Source of the DNA: a bacterium
GTDB taxonomy: Bacteria; Chloroflexota; Dormibacteria; Dormibacterales; Dormibacteraceae
Assembly: GCA_902812395.1 (NCBI GenBank)
Contig: CADDZO010000005.1
Span: 1 to 47,144 of the forward strand
Length of the DNA: 47,144 bases
Direction of reading: 5' to 3'
The notes beneath the pieces were generated by a model. The model was not told where the DNA came from and made no database searches. It saw only the letters and a program-made list of their open reading frames with translations. Positions 7,601-16,342 of this stretch are shown piece after piece; within the stretch, counting starts at the first letter, position 1; every line of letters begins with the position of its first letter. Position numbers and translations under genes: made by a program.

Positions 7601-7632
7601 GGCCTCGGACCGACGGTGGGAGCGGACGCTCC

Positions 7633-7965
7633 ATGCGCGTCCTGATCGTCGGCGACGAGCCCAGTGTCGCCCGGATCATCCAGTTCAAGCTGGAGCGGGA
7701 GGGCCACCGGACGCGCTGGATCCAGGAGGCGGCCGGGAGGCTCGTCCCCGATGCCGATCTGGTCGTGCTCGACAGCAGCCCTGAGATCGATCTGGCGGAA
7801 GCGGTGAGCTGGCTCAGCCGCTGGACCAGGGTCCTGGTGCTGACCGAGCTGCACGACGGAGCTGCCGGTCCCCTCGCGCTCGCCCATGGCGCCGCCGCGG
7901 TCCTTGGCAAGCCCTTCCGACCAACGCAGCTGGCGCGCCTCGTGCGCCAGCTCGACGAACGATGA
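7633..7965 (+). CDS. single-domain response regulator (receiver domain only)
   Basis: This 110-residue protein consists of one receiver domain. The canonical residues are all present: acidic pair Asp8-Glu9, phosphoacceptor Asp47 (LVVLDSS), Thr71 in the switch strand and Lys93 (LGKPF). There is no output domain, so it would act by binding a partner, as CheY or Spo0F do. No histidine kinase is visible in the window. It is transcribed divergently from the Crp-fusion gene, with starts 32 bases apart, so the two probably share a control region. Confidence 0.85.
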   Translation: MRVLIVGDEPSVARIIQFKLEREGHRTRWIQEAAGRLVPDADLVVLDSSPEIDLAEAVSWLSRWTRVLVLTELHDGAAGPLALAHGAAAVLGKPFRPTQLARLVRQLDER

Positions 7966-8802
7966 GCGTCTGCAGCCGCCGATCGGAGGAGGGGACTCCG
8001 AGATGGCAAGAGCACCCGCGCCACTCGGCTGATGCTGCACGATGGGAAGGCCGCCGCCCACGCACGGTTGGCGTCGGCCAAACGGGGGAGAAACGCCAGG
8101 GGCCATGTGGGCCTGGAGCTCGCTCCACTGCCAGGCCAGGGGCGCCACCTCCCTGACATGGCTGAAACGGGGTCTACTGCCACCCTGTAGTGGCTGCTGC
8201 CGGAGCTGTCTCTATGGCCCTGGCAGAAGTGGCAAGGCGATGCCACGCCACCACGGTTCATGCATGTGTGCCCCCACAGCAGGGTCAGAACGACAGGCTG
8301 TTTGTCGTTCACCTTGGAGCCAGCAAGGTGGTTGGCACACCGACACCGTCGATCTCGCCTTGTTGATCGAATCGACCAGCGGGTCGTAGTAGAGACAACG
8401 ATAGCGGCCTCCGGATGGAGAGGCTGCCTTGGTGAAGGCCTCGAAGTCCCTCTCGGGTGGAGGCCCTGCCCGCCCCAGTTGGCCGGACCAGGCTCCCCTC
8501 GCGCGGCAGCGGCCGGCCTGGACCGGAGCCGATCCTCAGCCTGGGTCGCGCTACCATCGCAGGCCGGGAGGACGGGGATGTCATACGCCATTACCGACGA
8601 CCGGCTCCGCCTGCAACGACCGGGATTGCGGCGCAGTGCGCCGGCCTTCAGGCTGGCTGACCCGAGGGCCCATCCGTTCCCGGGTGCCGTTTGCCCTCGA
8701 AGACCGGGATCGGGGACAAGGGGGTCCGGGACCGGGTTGCCCGGGTGCGTGGATCGAGCGGGCCGGCGACGTCCCGGCGGATAGCCGCAGCAGGAGGAGG
8801 CC
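7966..8802. other. gap without a recognisable gene
   Basis: No convincing gene is found in these 837 bases. Several open frames on both strands exist but are short, rich in Arg, Ser, Pro and Gly, and match nothing I recognise; they look like by-products of high G+C. The last 30 bases hold the strong ribosome binding site (GGAGGAGG) of the amidohydrolase. The base composition between about 8160 and 8420 is a little lower in G+C, which could mark old inserted DNA. Confidence 0.5.
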
Positions 8803-9753
8803 ATGAGGATCATCGCGGTCGAAGAGCACTACGGCAGCCGCCGGATCGTGGAGGCCATCGGCATCCCGGTTCGGGCCGCCGCCGAGCTGGAGGAGAAGCT
8901 CACGGACCTGGGGGAGGGCCGGATCGCGGACATGGACGCGGCCGGGATCGACCTCCAGCTCCTGTCTCTGAACAGCCCGGGCGCCCAGGCCCTGACCTCG
9001 GCCGAGGCGGTGCCGCTGGTGCGCGAGGAGAACGACCGCCTGGCCGAGGCCGTGCGGGCGCACCCCGACCGCCTGGCGGCGCTCGCCTCTCTGCCTACGG
9101 CCGACCCGGAGGCGGCCGCGGACGAGCTTGAGCGCGCTGTCAGTGAGCTGGGCTTCCGGGGCGGAATCGTGAACGGCCACACCGGGGGCCGCTTCCTCGA
9201 CGATCGCGCCTTCTGGCCTCTCCTGGAGCGTGCCCAGGCCCTGGAGGTTCCCCTCTACCTGCATCCCGCCCCGCCGCCGCCGGCGGTGGTCGAGGTTTAC
9301 TACCGGGGCCTCGACCCGAAGGTGAGTGGGGCACTGGCTACCGGCGGCTGGGGCTGGCACGTCGAGACGGGGCTCCAGGTCCTGCGCCTGATCCTGTCCG
9401 GCGCCTTCGATCGCTTTCCGCGACTCCAGCTGGTAATCGGCCACATGGGCGAGGCCTTGCCCTTCATGCTGGCCCGGATCGACCAGCGCCTCCCTCCCGA
9501 GCTGACCGGCCTTGAGCGGCCGGTGTCGGCCTACGTGCGCCAGAACCTGCACCTCACGACCAGCGGCTTCTTCACCTTTCCACCCCTACTGGACGCCCTG
9601 CTCGAGGTGGGCCCGGGGCGCATTCTCTTCGCTGTCGACTATCCCTTCAGCCCCAACCAGCAAGGACGGGCCTTCCTCGACTCCATCCCAGTGAGCTCGG
9701 CCGATCGAGAGAAGATCGCCCACCGCAATGCCGAGCGCCTCTTCCGGCTCTGA
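8803..9753 (+). CDS. amidohydrolase-2 family enzyme (ACMSD / dihydroxybenzoate decarboxylase type)
   Basis: The protein has 316 residues, the usual length for this family of metal-dependent decarboxylases and hydrolases. Its TIM-barrel signature residues are in place: the N-terminal VEEH motif (Glu8), LYLHP (His154), VIGHMGE (His214) and FAVDYP (Asp279). The N-terminal EEH pattern, lacking the HxH of many amidohydrolases, points to the 2,3-/2,6-dihydroxybenzoate decarboxylase or ACMSD-like branch, so decarboxylation of an aromatic acid is likely. ATG 8803 is preceded by GGAGGAGGCC. It stands alone between two gene-poor stretches, so its pathway is not evident. Confidence 0.85.
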   Translation: MRIIAVEEHYGSRRIVEAIGIPVRAAAELEEKLTDLGEGRIADMDAAGIDLQLLSLNSPGAQALTSAEAVPLVREENDRLAEAVRAHPDRLAALASLPTADPEAAADELERAVSELGFRGGIVNGHTGGRFLDDRAFWPLLERAQALEVPLYLHPAPPPPAVVEVYYRGLDPKVSGALATGGWGWHVETGLQVLRLILSGAFDRFPRLQLVIGHMGEALPFMLARIDQRLPPELTGLERPVSAYVRQNLHLTTSGFFTFPPLLDALLEVGPGRILFAVDYPFSPNQQGRAFLDSIPVSSADREKIAHRNAERLFRL

Positions 9754-10039
9754 GGTCGGGAGAGGCCCCGCCCACGGAGGGTGCCTCCGTGCCGTACCTT
9801 CGGCCGCGGAGCCCTGCAGACGCTCGTACACAACCGCCACGGCGACGAGGCCCGCCTCAGCTGGCTCGTCCAGGTGACGACTCCTCACCGCGGAGCACAT
9901 CGATAGTGAGCAAGCGTCACCTGGGATGGAGCCCTCGACCGTTGCCGCGGCGATCTCCTCCGACCTCGCCGCCCCGCCGGAGGTCATGCGGCTGTGGTCG
10001 TTCCTGGACGTCATGTCCACGACTGCCCATGGCCGGGAG
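9754..10039. other. gap before the decayed toxin-antitoxin region
   Basis: I see no gene, repeat or clear terminator in these bases. Frames on both strands are broken or of arbitrary composition. It may contain degraded DNA that belonged to the pseudogene region that follows. Confidence 0.4.
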
Positions 10040-10044
10040 ACTCG

Positions 10045-10500
10045 GCACCAACGTAGCCGTGGCTCGCGAGCCGCCCACTACCCGACAGCGGGTCCGCCAG
10101 CTCAGCGCCGCCGAGGTGATCCCCTCGGTCACCACCCTGGGCGGTCACCGTCGTTACGATCACGACCAGGTTCGACGCAAGATCGGCTCCGGTGGGACCG
10201 GGATCGATCACCGGCGTCGAGTGCTGTCCGCCATCCATGCCGCCGTGCTTGAGCCCGAGGCAGAGACCTATCTCTTCGGATCCGGGCCCGCGGCGATGCC
10301 AGGTCTGACTCCGACTGGAACGTCGTGCTCCTACTCGACGATCCCGTGGACCATGAGCGCGAGGGCAAGGTATGGGATCGCATGGCCGACCTCCTGTTCG
10401 ACCAGGCAGACCATCGCGTCATCGGCGCCCAGATTGTGAGCTGCCACGAGCGCAAGGCCATTCGCCACTCGACGCTGCATCACTGCCTGGCGAACGGAAG
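10045..10500 (+). pseudogene. nucleotidyltransferase (MNT/MntA-type antitoxin) with helix-turn-helix remnant, frameshifted
   Basis: A frame from about 10060 reads TTRQRVRQLSAAEVIPSVTT then GGHRRYDHDQVRR, resembling the MerR-like or excisionase HTH. The same frame continues into a nucleotidyltransferase start (VLEPEAETYLFGS, ending about 10284). The frame then shifts: from about 10288 the next frame continues ARGDARSDSDWNVVLLLDD and DHRVIGAQIVSCHER. Together these rebuild the family motif GS-x-ARGD...SDSD with its DxD metal-binding residues. One missing base in the CGGGCCCGC run explains the break. Such proteins usually form the antitoxin of HEPN toxin pairs, and a HEPN remnant lies just downstream. 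It is probably inactive unless the shift is a sequencing error. Confidence 0.65.
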
Positions 10501-10517
10501 GGGTGCGGCTCCGATGC

Positions 10518-10960
10518 CCACAGCTGACCCAGCGGAGATCGAGAACTGGGGCAGCGGCTCCCAGCAATACTGCGAGTCGGCGGAGGCGAACTTCGGCGCC
10601 GGTCGGTCGCGGTAGCGATCTTTACTTTCTCAGCGTTCAACGCTGCTCATGCGGCCCTGCTCTCGCACGGCATCTGCCCCGGATCCGCGCAGCGTTCAAC
10701 GAGTTGGTGAGCTGGGAGTTCGACACGTATCGCGTGGCATCCTCACGCAGGACGAAGCGCGCCTCCACCACCGACTGTACCAGATTCGACAGCGGGCTCA
10801 TTACCGGAGAAGCCTGCTCACCAGCGGATGATCTCGAGCCATATCGCGAGGCGACACGGAGCCTTCTGCACCGCCTCACCGACTCGCTCGCCAATAACAG
10901 TCATCTGTCTCGGCACCGGCCGCCGGACTCCGTGGAAACGGTCGGTTCCTCAACAGCTGC
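10518..10960 (+). pseudogene. HEPN-domain protein (toxin partner) remnant, several frameshifts
   Basis: Pieces of a HEPN protein appear in order on the plus strand in changing frames: DPAEIENW and AEANFGAGR (10524-10610), FSAFNAAHAALLSHGI (10629-10676), FNELV (about 10696), and ILTQDEARLHHRLYQIRQRAH (about 10740-10800). These match the HEPN pattern of a basic start, an AYYAxFHAAxALLxxxG helix and a LxRLxxLRxxADY helix. At least three frameshifts are needed, and a TAG falls at 10613-10615, so it is not translatable. It directly follows the nucleotidyltransferase remnant, the standard order of MNT-HEPN toxin-antitoxin modules. I could not identify the RNase RX4-6H motif. Confidence 0.55.
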
Positions 10961-11146
10961 CTGAGCCGGGCCATCCGCTGGGCCTTCCTCCAGGCGCCGG
11001 TGGCGGAGGACCACCCTGCGCTCGGTATGGCCGGAGTCGGAGCCGGCACAAGTCCATCGCGGTCGGCCAGATGTCGGTCCCGAACAGGTCAGCCAGCCGA
11101 CCGTCTAGCTTCAGTCGCCAACTCTGTTGTCAGCCTCACGGACCTG

Positions 11147-12646
11147 TCATCCGACTCGCAGTACCCTGTCCCAGAGCGGCCGGTAATCGGTGCCGCCGCC
11201 GAGCACCAGCGGCGTTACACCGCACATCTCGGCGACGTGGACGAGCGCAGCGACCTGGTCGCCAGGAGTCGCGTGCAGATGGTTGCAGGGGAAGATCCTA
11301 ATTATCTCGTCGTAGCTGCAGTGGAAGCGGGCGTGCACATGAGGCCAGGTGGGATCTGTTTGGGCGTTCAGCTCCCTTCGCTGCTCCTCCGGCAGATCCA
11401 CCACCTCTCCCGGAATGATCACCAGGTAGGGACGGCCGTCCCAGATCGCCAGGCGGGCAAAGGTCAACGGGCCCGGCGCCGCATCGAACGCGACCGATGC
11501 CCCTCCCGCCTTGAAGTACAGCGGGAGCGCGGGATGAAAGGTGACGCGCTCGAAGTTTGCAGCGGCATCGCTCGAGCGGGTGGCATACCAAGACGCATGC
11601 TGGCCGGAGTTGCAGAGATCCCAGATGTCAAGCTTCGGGTGGTAAAGGCGAACGTCCATGAACAGGCTGGGAAGGCCTCCGGAGATGTACTTGAGCAGTT
11701 CCATGGTGATCGCGCCGTAGGCGTCCGCCTCGGTGGCACAGACCGTGGGCTCCTTTGGTCCGTGCCAGTCATAGGGATCGTTGAGCAGCATTTCGGCGAC
11801 ATCTGGAGTGCAGATGTATTCAGTGAGTTCTCGCTGGCCCTTTATGCCACAGTAGGCAAAGCCATTCTCCTGGTTGAGCTCTCTCACCGCCAGGTACAGG
11901 CGCAGCTGGGTCTCTAGATGTTCAGGAGTGAGAATCTCACCATCGTAGCGGAGGCGGTCTCCGAGCAGTGACTCCAGCCATTCGCGCCCGGTGCGCACCT
12001 CGGCGTGATCGACCTGCTTCATGCGCTCCACGACCCAGAGTTGGTCGATCTGGTATGCAGTTGTGCCCAGAGACTTCAGCGTGGGGACCAGGTGGAAGAA
12101 CCCGGTCTCCATTCCCATCGAGTGGCCACCATACAGTCCGTAGACCTCGGTGCGGATGAGGGTCGCCGCCTGGGCGGCGCGGATCCACGCCTTTACTGCC
12201 CGCCGGGTGGCCGGATCGTCCGCATCGCCGATGACTCTGTGGGTTCGTACACCGGCCTGCCGGAGCGCCCCGTCGGTGGCGAGCAGGCCGACGTTGCCGG
12301 GAAACCTGCCGTTGTTGTTCGACAGCGAAAGGATCGGCAGATCATCCCCGACCGTATGTACGAGCGGCCAAACCAAAAATGGGAAGTTCCAGACGTTGAA
12401 ACAGAGGATCAGAGAGCGACAACCAGCCCGGCGCAGCTCCTCTCCAATCTTGTGCGCTGTCTGCACCGACTTCACCGTCTCCGGCGCCACCACGAGCTCC
12501 GGGGTGCTCCCGCCCTGATCGGAAAGCTCGCTGTGGATGGCCTCTGCCCAGCGTCGCAGCACATGGCAGTTCTCGGACTCGTTCAACGAGTTCACATGCG
12601 GGCGCTCATCGTTGATCATCACGAGGCCGATCGGCGTACTTCGCAT
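11147..12646 (-). CDS. L-fucose/L-arabinose isomerase family protein
   Basis: The protein has 499 residues. The C-terminal half carries the family hallmark ATEADAYGAITMELLKYISG, with the Glu that corresponds to a metal ligand of FucI, followed by LPSLFMDVR with the Asp ligand. A late FPCNHLHATPGD supplies a His. The N-terminal half (LVMINDERPHVN... LILCFNVWNFPF) fits the substrate-entry domains of FucI/AraA. ATG 12646 has AAGGA 7-8 bases upstream. It is the last gene of the lacI-kinase-ABC operon, so it should convert the imported aldose to the ketose that the FGGY kinase phosphorylates. The exact sugar (L-fucose, D-arabinose or another) is not decided by sequence. Confidence 0.82.
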   Translation of the reverse strand: MRSTPIGLVMINDERPHVNSLNESENCHVLRRWAEAIHSELSDQGGSTPELVVAPETVKSVQTAHKIGEELRRAGCRSLILCFNVWNFPFLVWPLVHTVGDDLPILSLSNNNGRFPGNVGLLATDGALRQAGVRTHRVIGDADDPATRRAVKAWIRAAQAATLIRTEVYGLYGGHSMGMETGFFHLVPTLKSLGTTAYQIDQLWVVERMKQVDHAEVRTGREWLESLLGDRLRYDGEILTPEHLETQLRLYLAVRELNQENGFAYCGIKGQRELTEYICTPDVAEMLLNDPYDWHGPKEPTVCATEADAYGAITMELLKYISGGLPSLFMDVRLYHPKLDIWDLCNSGQHASWYATRSSDAAANFERVTFHPALPLYFKAGGASVAFDAAPGPLTFARLAIWDGRPYLVIIPGEVVDLPEEQRRELNAQTDPTWPHVHARFHCSYDEIIRIFPCNHLHATPGDQVAALVHVAEMCGVTPLVLGGGTDYRPLWDRVLRVG

Positions 12647-12677
12647 CTACAGATCCTTCAGTCCTCGTCAGGCGGTA

Positions 12678-12705
12678 TGGAAGGCGGCCGTGTGGCCGCC
12701 TTCCA
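12678..12705 (-). promoter_or_regulatory. intercistronic hairpin between rbsB-like and isomerase genes
   Basis: A perfect 12-bp inverted repeat (arm TGGAAGGCGGCC) with a four-base loop lies in the 83-base gap after the binding-protein gene. No T-run follows it on the minus strand, so it is not a classical terminator. Such hairpins after binding-protein genes protect the upstream mRNA from 3' exonucleases and give more binding protein than downstream enzyme. That role is inferred here. Confidence 0.7.
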
Positions 12706-12729
12706 GGTTCATCGCTTTACCCACGGCGA

Positions 12730-13743
12730 TCATGAAATGGTGGGTGGCACCAGCATCTTATGGATCGCCGGCTGGTCCATATTTGCCTTGGTAGCGACGA
12801 TCGACCCAGTGTCGACGAAGTGAGGGACCGGCTTATGCTCGATCAAGTCGACCACTTCTTGTACCCCAAGGTACCCGATTCGGTAGGGGTTCTGGACGAT
12901 CAGTGCCGAGACCTGGCCAGCGGCCAGTGCGCTCACCTCGTCGGGGGCATTGTCGAATCCGACCACCTTGACCTTGCCGATCAGTCCCCGTTCCAGCAGC
13001 GCATGGACGACGCCGATCACGCCCGGCTCGTTGGCGGCGAACACGCCCTTGAGGTTGGGATCTGCGGTGAGGATGTTCTCCATCTCCGACAGTGCGGTGT
13101 TGATGTCGCTCTGGTCGTACTGAACGGCGACGAGGTGAATGTTTGGATACTTCTTGAGCTCTTGCTCGAACCCCTGCTGGCGCTGGATCGAGGTCGCTGC
13201 CGAGGGGACGAACGGCAGCAGCGCGACATCCCCCTGATAGCCGATCTGCTGGGCGAGGATATCGGCCGCCTTGGCCGCGGCGGCGACGTTATCGGTCGCA
13301 ACCAGCGGCGGCGTCTGGGGCGACAGCCCGGAGTCAATGTTGACAACAGGAATGCCAGCCTTCTTTGCTGCCAGATAGGTGCCGTAGAGACCGTGGGCAT
13401 CGGTTGCGGCGAAAGCGATTCCGTTGACGTGCTTGTTGATGAAGTCTTGGAGGATGTTGACCTGGCCGGAAACGTCAGTCTCCGTCTCAGTCCCCTTCCA
13501 GACGATGTTGACCCCCAGCGCTTTGGCAGCGGCCGCGGCGCCGGCATGGACTGTGCCCCAGTAGAACAGCCCAACCGACTTTGGAACCACCGCGATCGTG
13601 TACTTTCCCCCGCCGCTACTCGAGGTAGCGGTCGAGCTGCCACACGCGGCGATCATCAACGCCGCGACGATTGAGAGCAGGGCAGCCCCGACGCTTCGGG
13701 GTCGACGACCCGAAGCGATGGGGTTGTGCCGGTCCTGACTCAT
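12730..13743 (-). CDS. sugar ABC transporter substrate-binding lipoprotein (RbsB family)
   Basis: The protein has 337 residues from ATG 13743, chosen because GGAGGT lies 10 bases upstream; earlier in-frame starts have no such site. A lipoprotein signal ends in LMIAACGSS. The mature part follows the type 1 periplasmic-binding fold: YTIAVVPKSVGLFYWGTVHAG, VNGIAFAATDA, AGIPVVNIDSG, GVFAANEPGVIGVVHAL, KVVGFDNAPDE. These match ribose/galactose-type binding proteins. It is encoded 35 bases after the permease and delivers sugar to the RbsA/RbsC-type transporter. Confidence 0.92.
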   Translation of the reverse strand: MSQDRHNPIASGRRPRSVGAALLSIVAALMIAACGSSTATSSSGGGKYTIAVVPKSVGLFYWGTVHAGAAAAAKALGVNIVWKGTETETDVSGQVNILQDFINKHVNGIAFAATDAHGLYGTYLAAKKAGIPVVNIDSGLSPQTPPLVATDNVAAAAKAADILAQQIGYQGDVALLPFVPSAATSIQRQQGFEQELKKYPNIHLVAVQYDQSDINTALSEMENILTADPNLKGVFAANEPGVIGVVHALLERGLIGKVKVVGFDNAPDEVSALAAGQVSALIVQNPYRIGYLGVQEVVDLIEHKPVPHFVDTGSIVATKANMDQPAIHKMLVPPTIS

Positions 13744-13778
13744 GTCTGTGCGCACCTCCATTGACATAGGTTGGTGGA

Positions 13779-14792
13779 TCATCGGCTCTGTAGAGCTCGC
13801 CTCCGGACCTGGTCATACGCCACTGCGGCGATGATCACCACTCCGAGGATGAAGTTCTGCCAGAAGTTGGAAATGTTCAGTAGGTCACCTCCATTCGAGA
13901 TGAGTTCCATCAGTAGTGCTCCAATCAAGCCGCCAATCACAGTCCCTTCGCCGCCGAAGAGGCTGGCGCCGCCAATGACCACCGCCGCGATGGCGTCGAG
14001 GTTGTAGTTCACTCCTGCCGCCGGGTCGCCGGTGACCACCCGGCTGGCCACGATCACGCCGCCCAGGCCCGCCAGCAGGCCCTGGATCACATAAACGGCG
14101 ATCAGGACCCGATCGACACGAATGCCTGAGAGGCGGGCTGTCTCATAACTCGAGCCGATCGCGTAGGCGCTGCGGCCCAGCGTCGTCCGGGAGAGGATGA
14201 ACCAGCCCACCGCGGCGACGATCGCCATCAACACGATTGGGACCGGGATCGGACCCACCTGCCCATCGCCCAGCACGTCGAAGCTTGTCGGTGCCGCGAT
14301 CGGCTGTCCGTTGGTGATCAGTAAGGCAATCCCTCCGACGGCGCTCAGCGTGCCGAGCGTGGCGATGAAGGGAGGGAGATGCACCTTGGTCACAAGGACC
14401 CCGTTGATGACCCCGACTCCGCCGCCCACCAGTACGCCGACAGCCATCCCCAGGGGAATGCTCCAGTGGTCGTTGACGACAACCATGGTCGACAGCACTC
14501 CCGAGAGAGCCACCACGCTGCTGACCGAAAGATCGATTCCAGCGGTGATGATCACCATCACCTGGCCGACGGCCAGGATCGCGATCACCGACATCTGCAC
14601 GAATACGGCTGAGATGTTGGTGATGGTCAGGAAGTGGGGCGAGGCGATCGTCAGGGCACCGCCGAGCACGAGCACGAACAGGAAGGGGCCGAGCTGCTCG
14701 AGCAGCCGTCGGATCCAGGCTCGGCGATACGGTTCGCCTGCCTCGATCGCTGCGTGTCCGGGCGCCGGTTCCGCCATCTGCGCATCGGTCAT
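13779..14792 (-). CDS. sugar ABC transporter permease (RbsC family)
   Basis: The protein has 337 residues with about nine or ten transmembrane helices. The diagnostic RbsC segment AVGQVMVIITAGIDLSVSSVVALSGV is visible near residue 80, and NLDAIAAVVIGGASLFGGEGT in the C-terminal third. Its ATG overlaps the stop of the ATPase gene (ATGA, 14789-14792), so translation is coupled. It forms the membrane channel with the RbsA-type ATPase. Confidence 0.94.
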   Translation of the reverse strand: MTDAQMAEPAPGHAAIEAGEPYRRAWIRRLLEQLGPFLFVLVLGGALTIASPHFLTITNISAVFVQMSVIAILAVGQVMVIITAGIDLSVSSVVALSGVLSTMVVVNDHWSIPLGMAVGVLVGGGVGVINGVLVTKVHLPPFIATLGTLSAVGGIALLITNGQPIAAPTSFDVLGDGQVGPIPVPIVLMAIVAAVGWFILSRTTLGRSAYAIGSSYETARLSGIRVDRVLIAVYVIQGLLAGLGGVIVASRVVTGDPAAGVNYNLDAIAAVVIGGASLFGGEGTVIGGLIGALLMELISNGGDLLNISNFWQNFILGVVIIAAVAYDQVRRRALQSR

Positions 14793-16342
14793 CTGGACGA
14801 CGAACCTCCTGGGGTTTGGACACTCGTCCGTTCCTGGCCAGTGGCTGCGAACATCAGATCCTCCTGTGTCGCCTCACCACGCATGAACTCAGCGACGATG
14901 GCTCCCCGGCGCATCACGAGGATCCGGTCGCTCATCCCGAGTACCTCGGGCAGATAGGAAGACAGCAGGATCACCGCCTTTCCCTGTTTGGCCAGCCGAT
15001 TGATCAGGCGGTAGATCTCCACCTTTGCCCCTACATCGATCCCGCGAGTGGGCTCGTCCAGGATCAACACCTCGACTCCAGCAGTCACCCACTTGCCGAG
15101 CACCGTCTTCTGCTGGTTGCCGCCGCTCAGCATCGCTACCCGTTGATCGAGTGAGGGGGTAACGATCCGGAGGGCCCGGACGATCCCTTCTGCCGACCGC
15201 CGCTCCTCGCCCCGTTTGAGGATCCCGGCACGTGAAAACTGTGGTAGGGATGCCAGCGTCAGGTTGTTAGCGACGCTGAGCAGCCCGGCCAACCCGCTCC
15301 GCCGCCGATCGTCAGAGAGGTAGCCGATGCTGTGGTTGATGGCGGCCTGCGGGTTGCGGATGCGAACCGGCCGACCACGGCGGTAGATGGTGCCCGACTC
15401 GACCGGGATCGCACCGATGATGGCGTGCATGAGCGCGGTACGGCCAGCGCCGAGCAGGCCCGCAAACCCGAGCACCTCCCCGGCCCGCACCGAGAAGCTG
15501 ACCTCGGTCCGCTTGCCCTGCACCTTGAGCTTCTCGACCCGCAGGAGCTCATCGCCCAGCGGTGCCGGTTCCTTGGGGAACATCTCCACCAGCGGGCGGC
15601 CGACCATCAGCCTGACGAGCTCATCAGCAGTGGTGCGGGCAACCTCTCGTTCTCCAGCGAACTCGCCGTCACGCAGGACGGTTACCCGGTCGCATAGCTC
15701 GAGGATCTCCTCGATCGTGTGCGAGATGTACACGATGGCTACGCCCTGCGAGCGCAGGTCGCGCAAGACCCTGAAGAGCTCCGCCACTTCGGTCTCGGTC
15801 AGAGCCGAGGTGGGTTCGTCCAACGCCAGCACCTTCACCTGCTGCGAGAGCGCTTTGGCGATCTCGGTCATCTGCTGCTGGGCGATCGTGAGCTCGCTGA
15901 CCCGTGCCCGTAGCGGCAACTGGATCTTGAGCCGCTGGAGAACCTCGCTCGCGTCGCGGTGTAGCCTCCGCCAGTCCACGATCCCGGGGCCGCGGGTGGG
16001 GAGCCGGCCGATGAACAGGTTCTCGGCGACGCTCAGATGAGGCGCCAGGCTGGTCTCCTGGTAAACGATCGCGATCCCGTGGCTTAAGGCGTCGGTCGGA
16101 CTAGCGATCCTCACCTCCTTGCCGTCCAGCAAGATCCGTCCGTCATCCTTGCGCTCGGCGCCGGCCAGGATCTTCATCAGCGTCGACTTCCCGGCGCCGT
16201 TCTCCCCCAGCAATGCGTGGATCTCCCCGGCCGCGACAGTGAAGTCGACACCCTTGAGTGCCTGGACGCCAGGGAAGTGGCGCTGAATCCCAAGCATCTC
16301 AACGGTCGGTGCGGCAGTCGCAGACGGTGCGGTGGCAGTCAT
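14789..16342 (-). CDS. sugar ABC transporter ATP-binding protein (RbsA/MglA family, two NBDs)
   Basis: The protein has 517 residues and two tandem ATPase domains, as in RbsA, AraG and MglA. The first has a canonical Walker A (GENGAGKST), the signature-like LTIAQQQMTEIAKAL and Walker B VLALDEPTSAL. The second has the degenerate P-loop usual in this family (GLLGAGRTAL), the signature LSGGNQQKTVLGKW and Walker B VLILDEPTRGID. Its start overlaps the kinase stop (ATGA, 16339-16342). It powers import of the sugar used by this operon. Confidence 0.95.
   Translation of the reverse strand: MTATAPSATAAPTVEMLGIQRHFPGVQALKGVDFTVAAGEIHALLGENGAGKSTLMKILAGAERKDDGRILLDGKEVRIASPTDALSHGIAIVYQETSLAPHLSVAENLFIGRLPTRGPGIVDWRRLHRDASEVLQRLKIQLPLRARVSELTIAQQQMTEIAKALSQQVKVLALDEPTSALTETEVAELFRVLRDLRSQGVAIVYISHTIEEILELCDRVTVLRDGEFAGEREVARTTADELVRLMVGRPLVEMFPKEPAPLGDELLRVEKLKVQGKRTEVSFSVRAGEVLGFAGLLGAGRTALMHAIIGAIPVESGTIYRRGRPVRIRNPQAAINHSIGYLSDDRRRSGLAGLLSVANNLTLASLPQFSRAGILKRGEERRSAEGIVRALRIVTPSLDQRVAMLSGGNQQKTVLGKWVTAGVEVLILDEPTRGIDVGAKVEIYRLINRLAKQGKAVILLSSYLPEVLGMSDRILVMRRGAIVAEFMRGEATQEDLMFAATGQERTSVQTPGGSSSR

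Noticed and set aside
7962-8156. 64-codon frame right after the response regulator
   Set aside because: It overlaps the end of the regulator, has no ribosome binding site of note, and its composition (Arg/Pro/Gly) looks like chance.
12678-12705. Rho-independent terminator after the binding-protein gene
   Set aside because: The stem is perfect but no run of T follows on the transcribed strand, so it is reported as an intercistronic hairpin.
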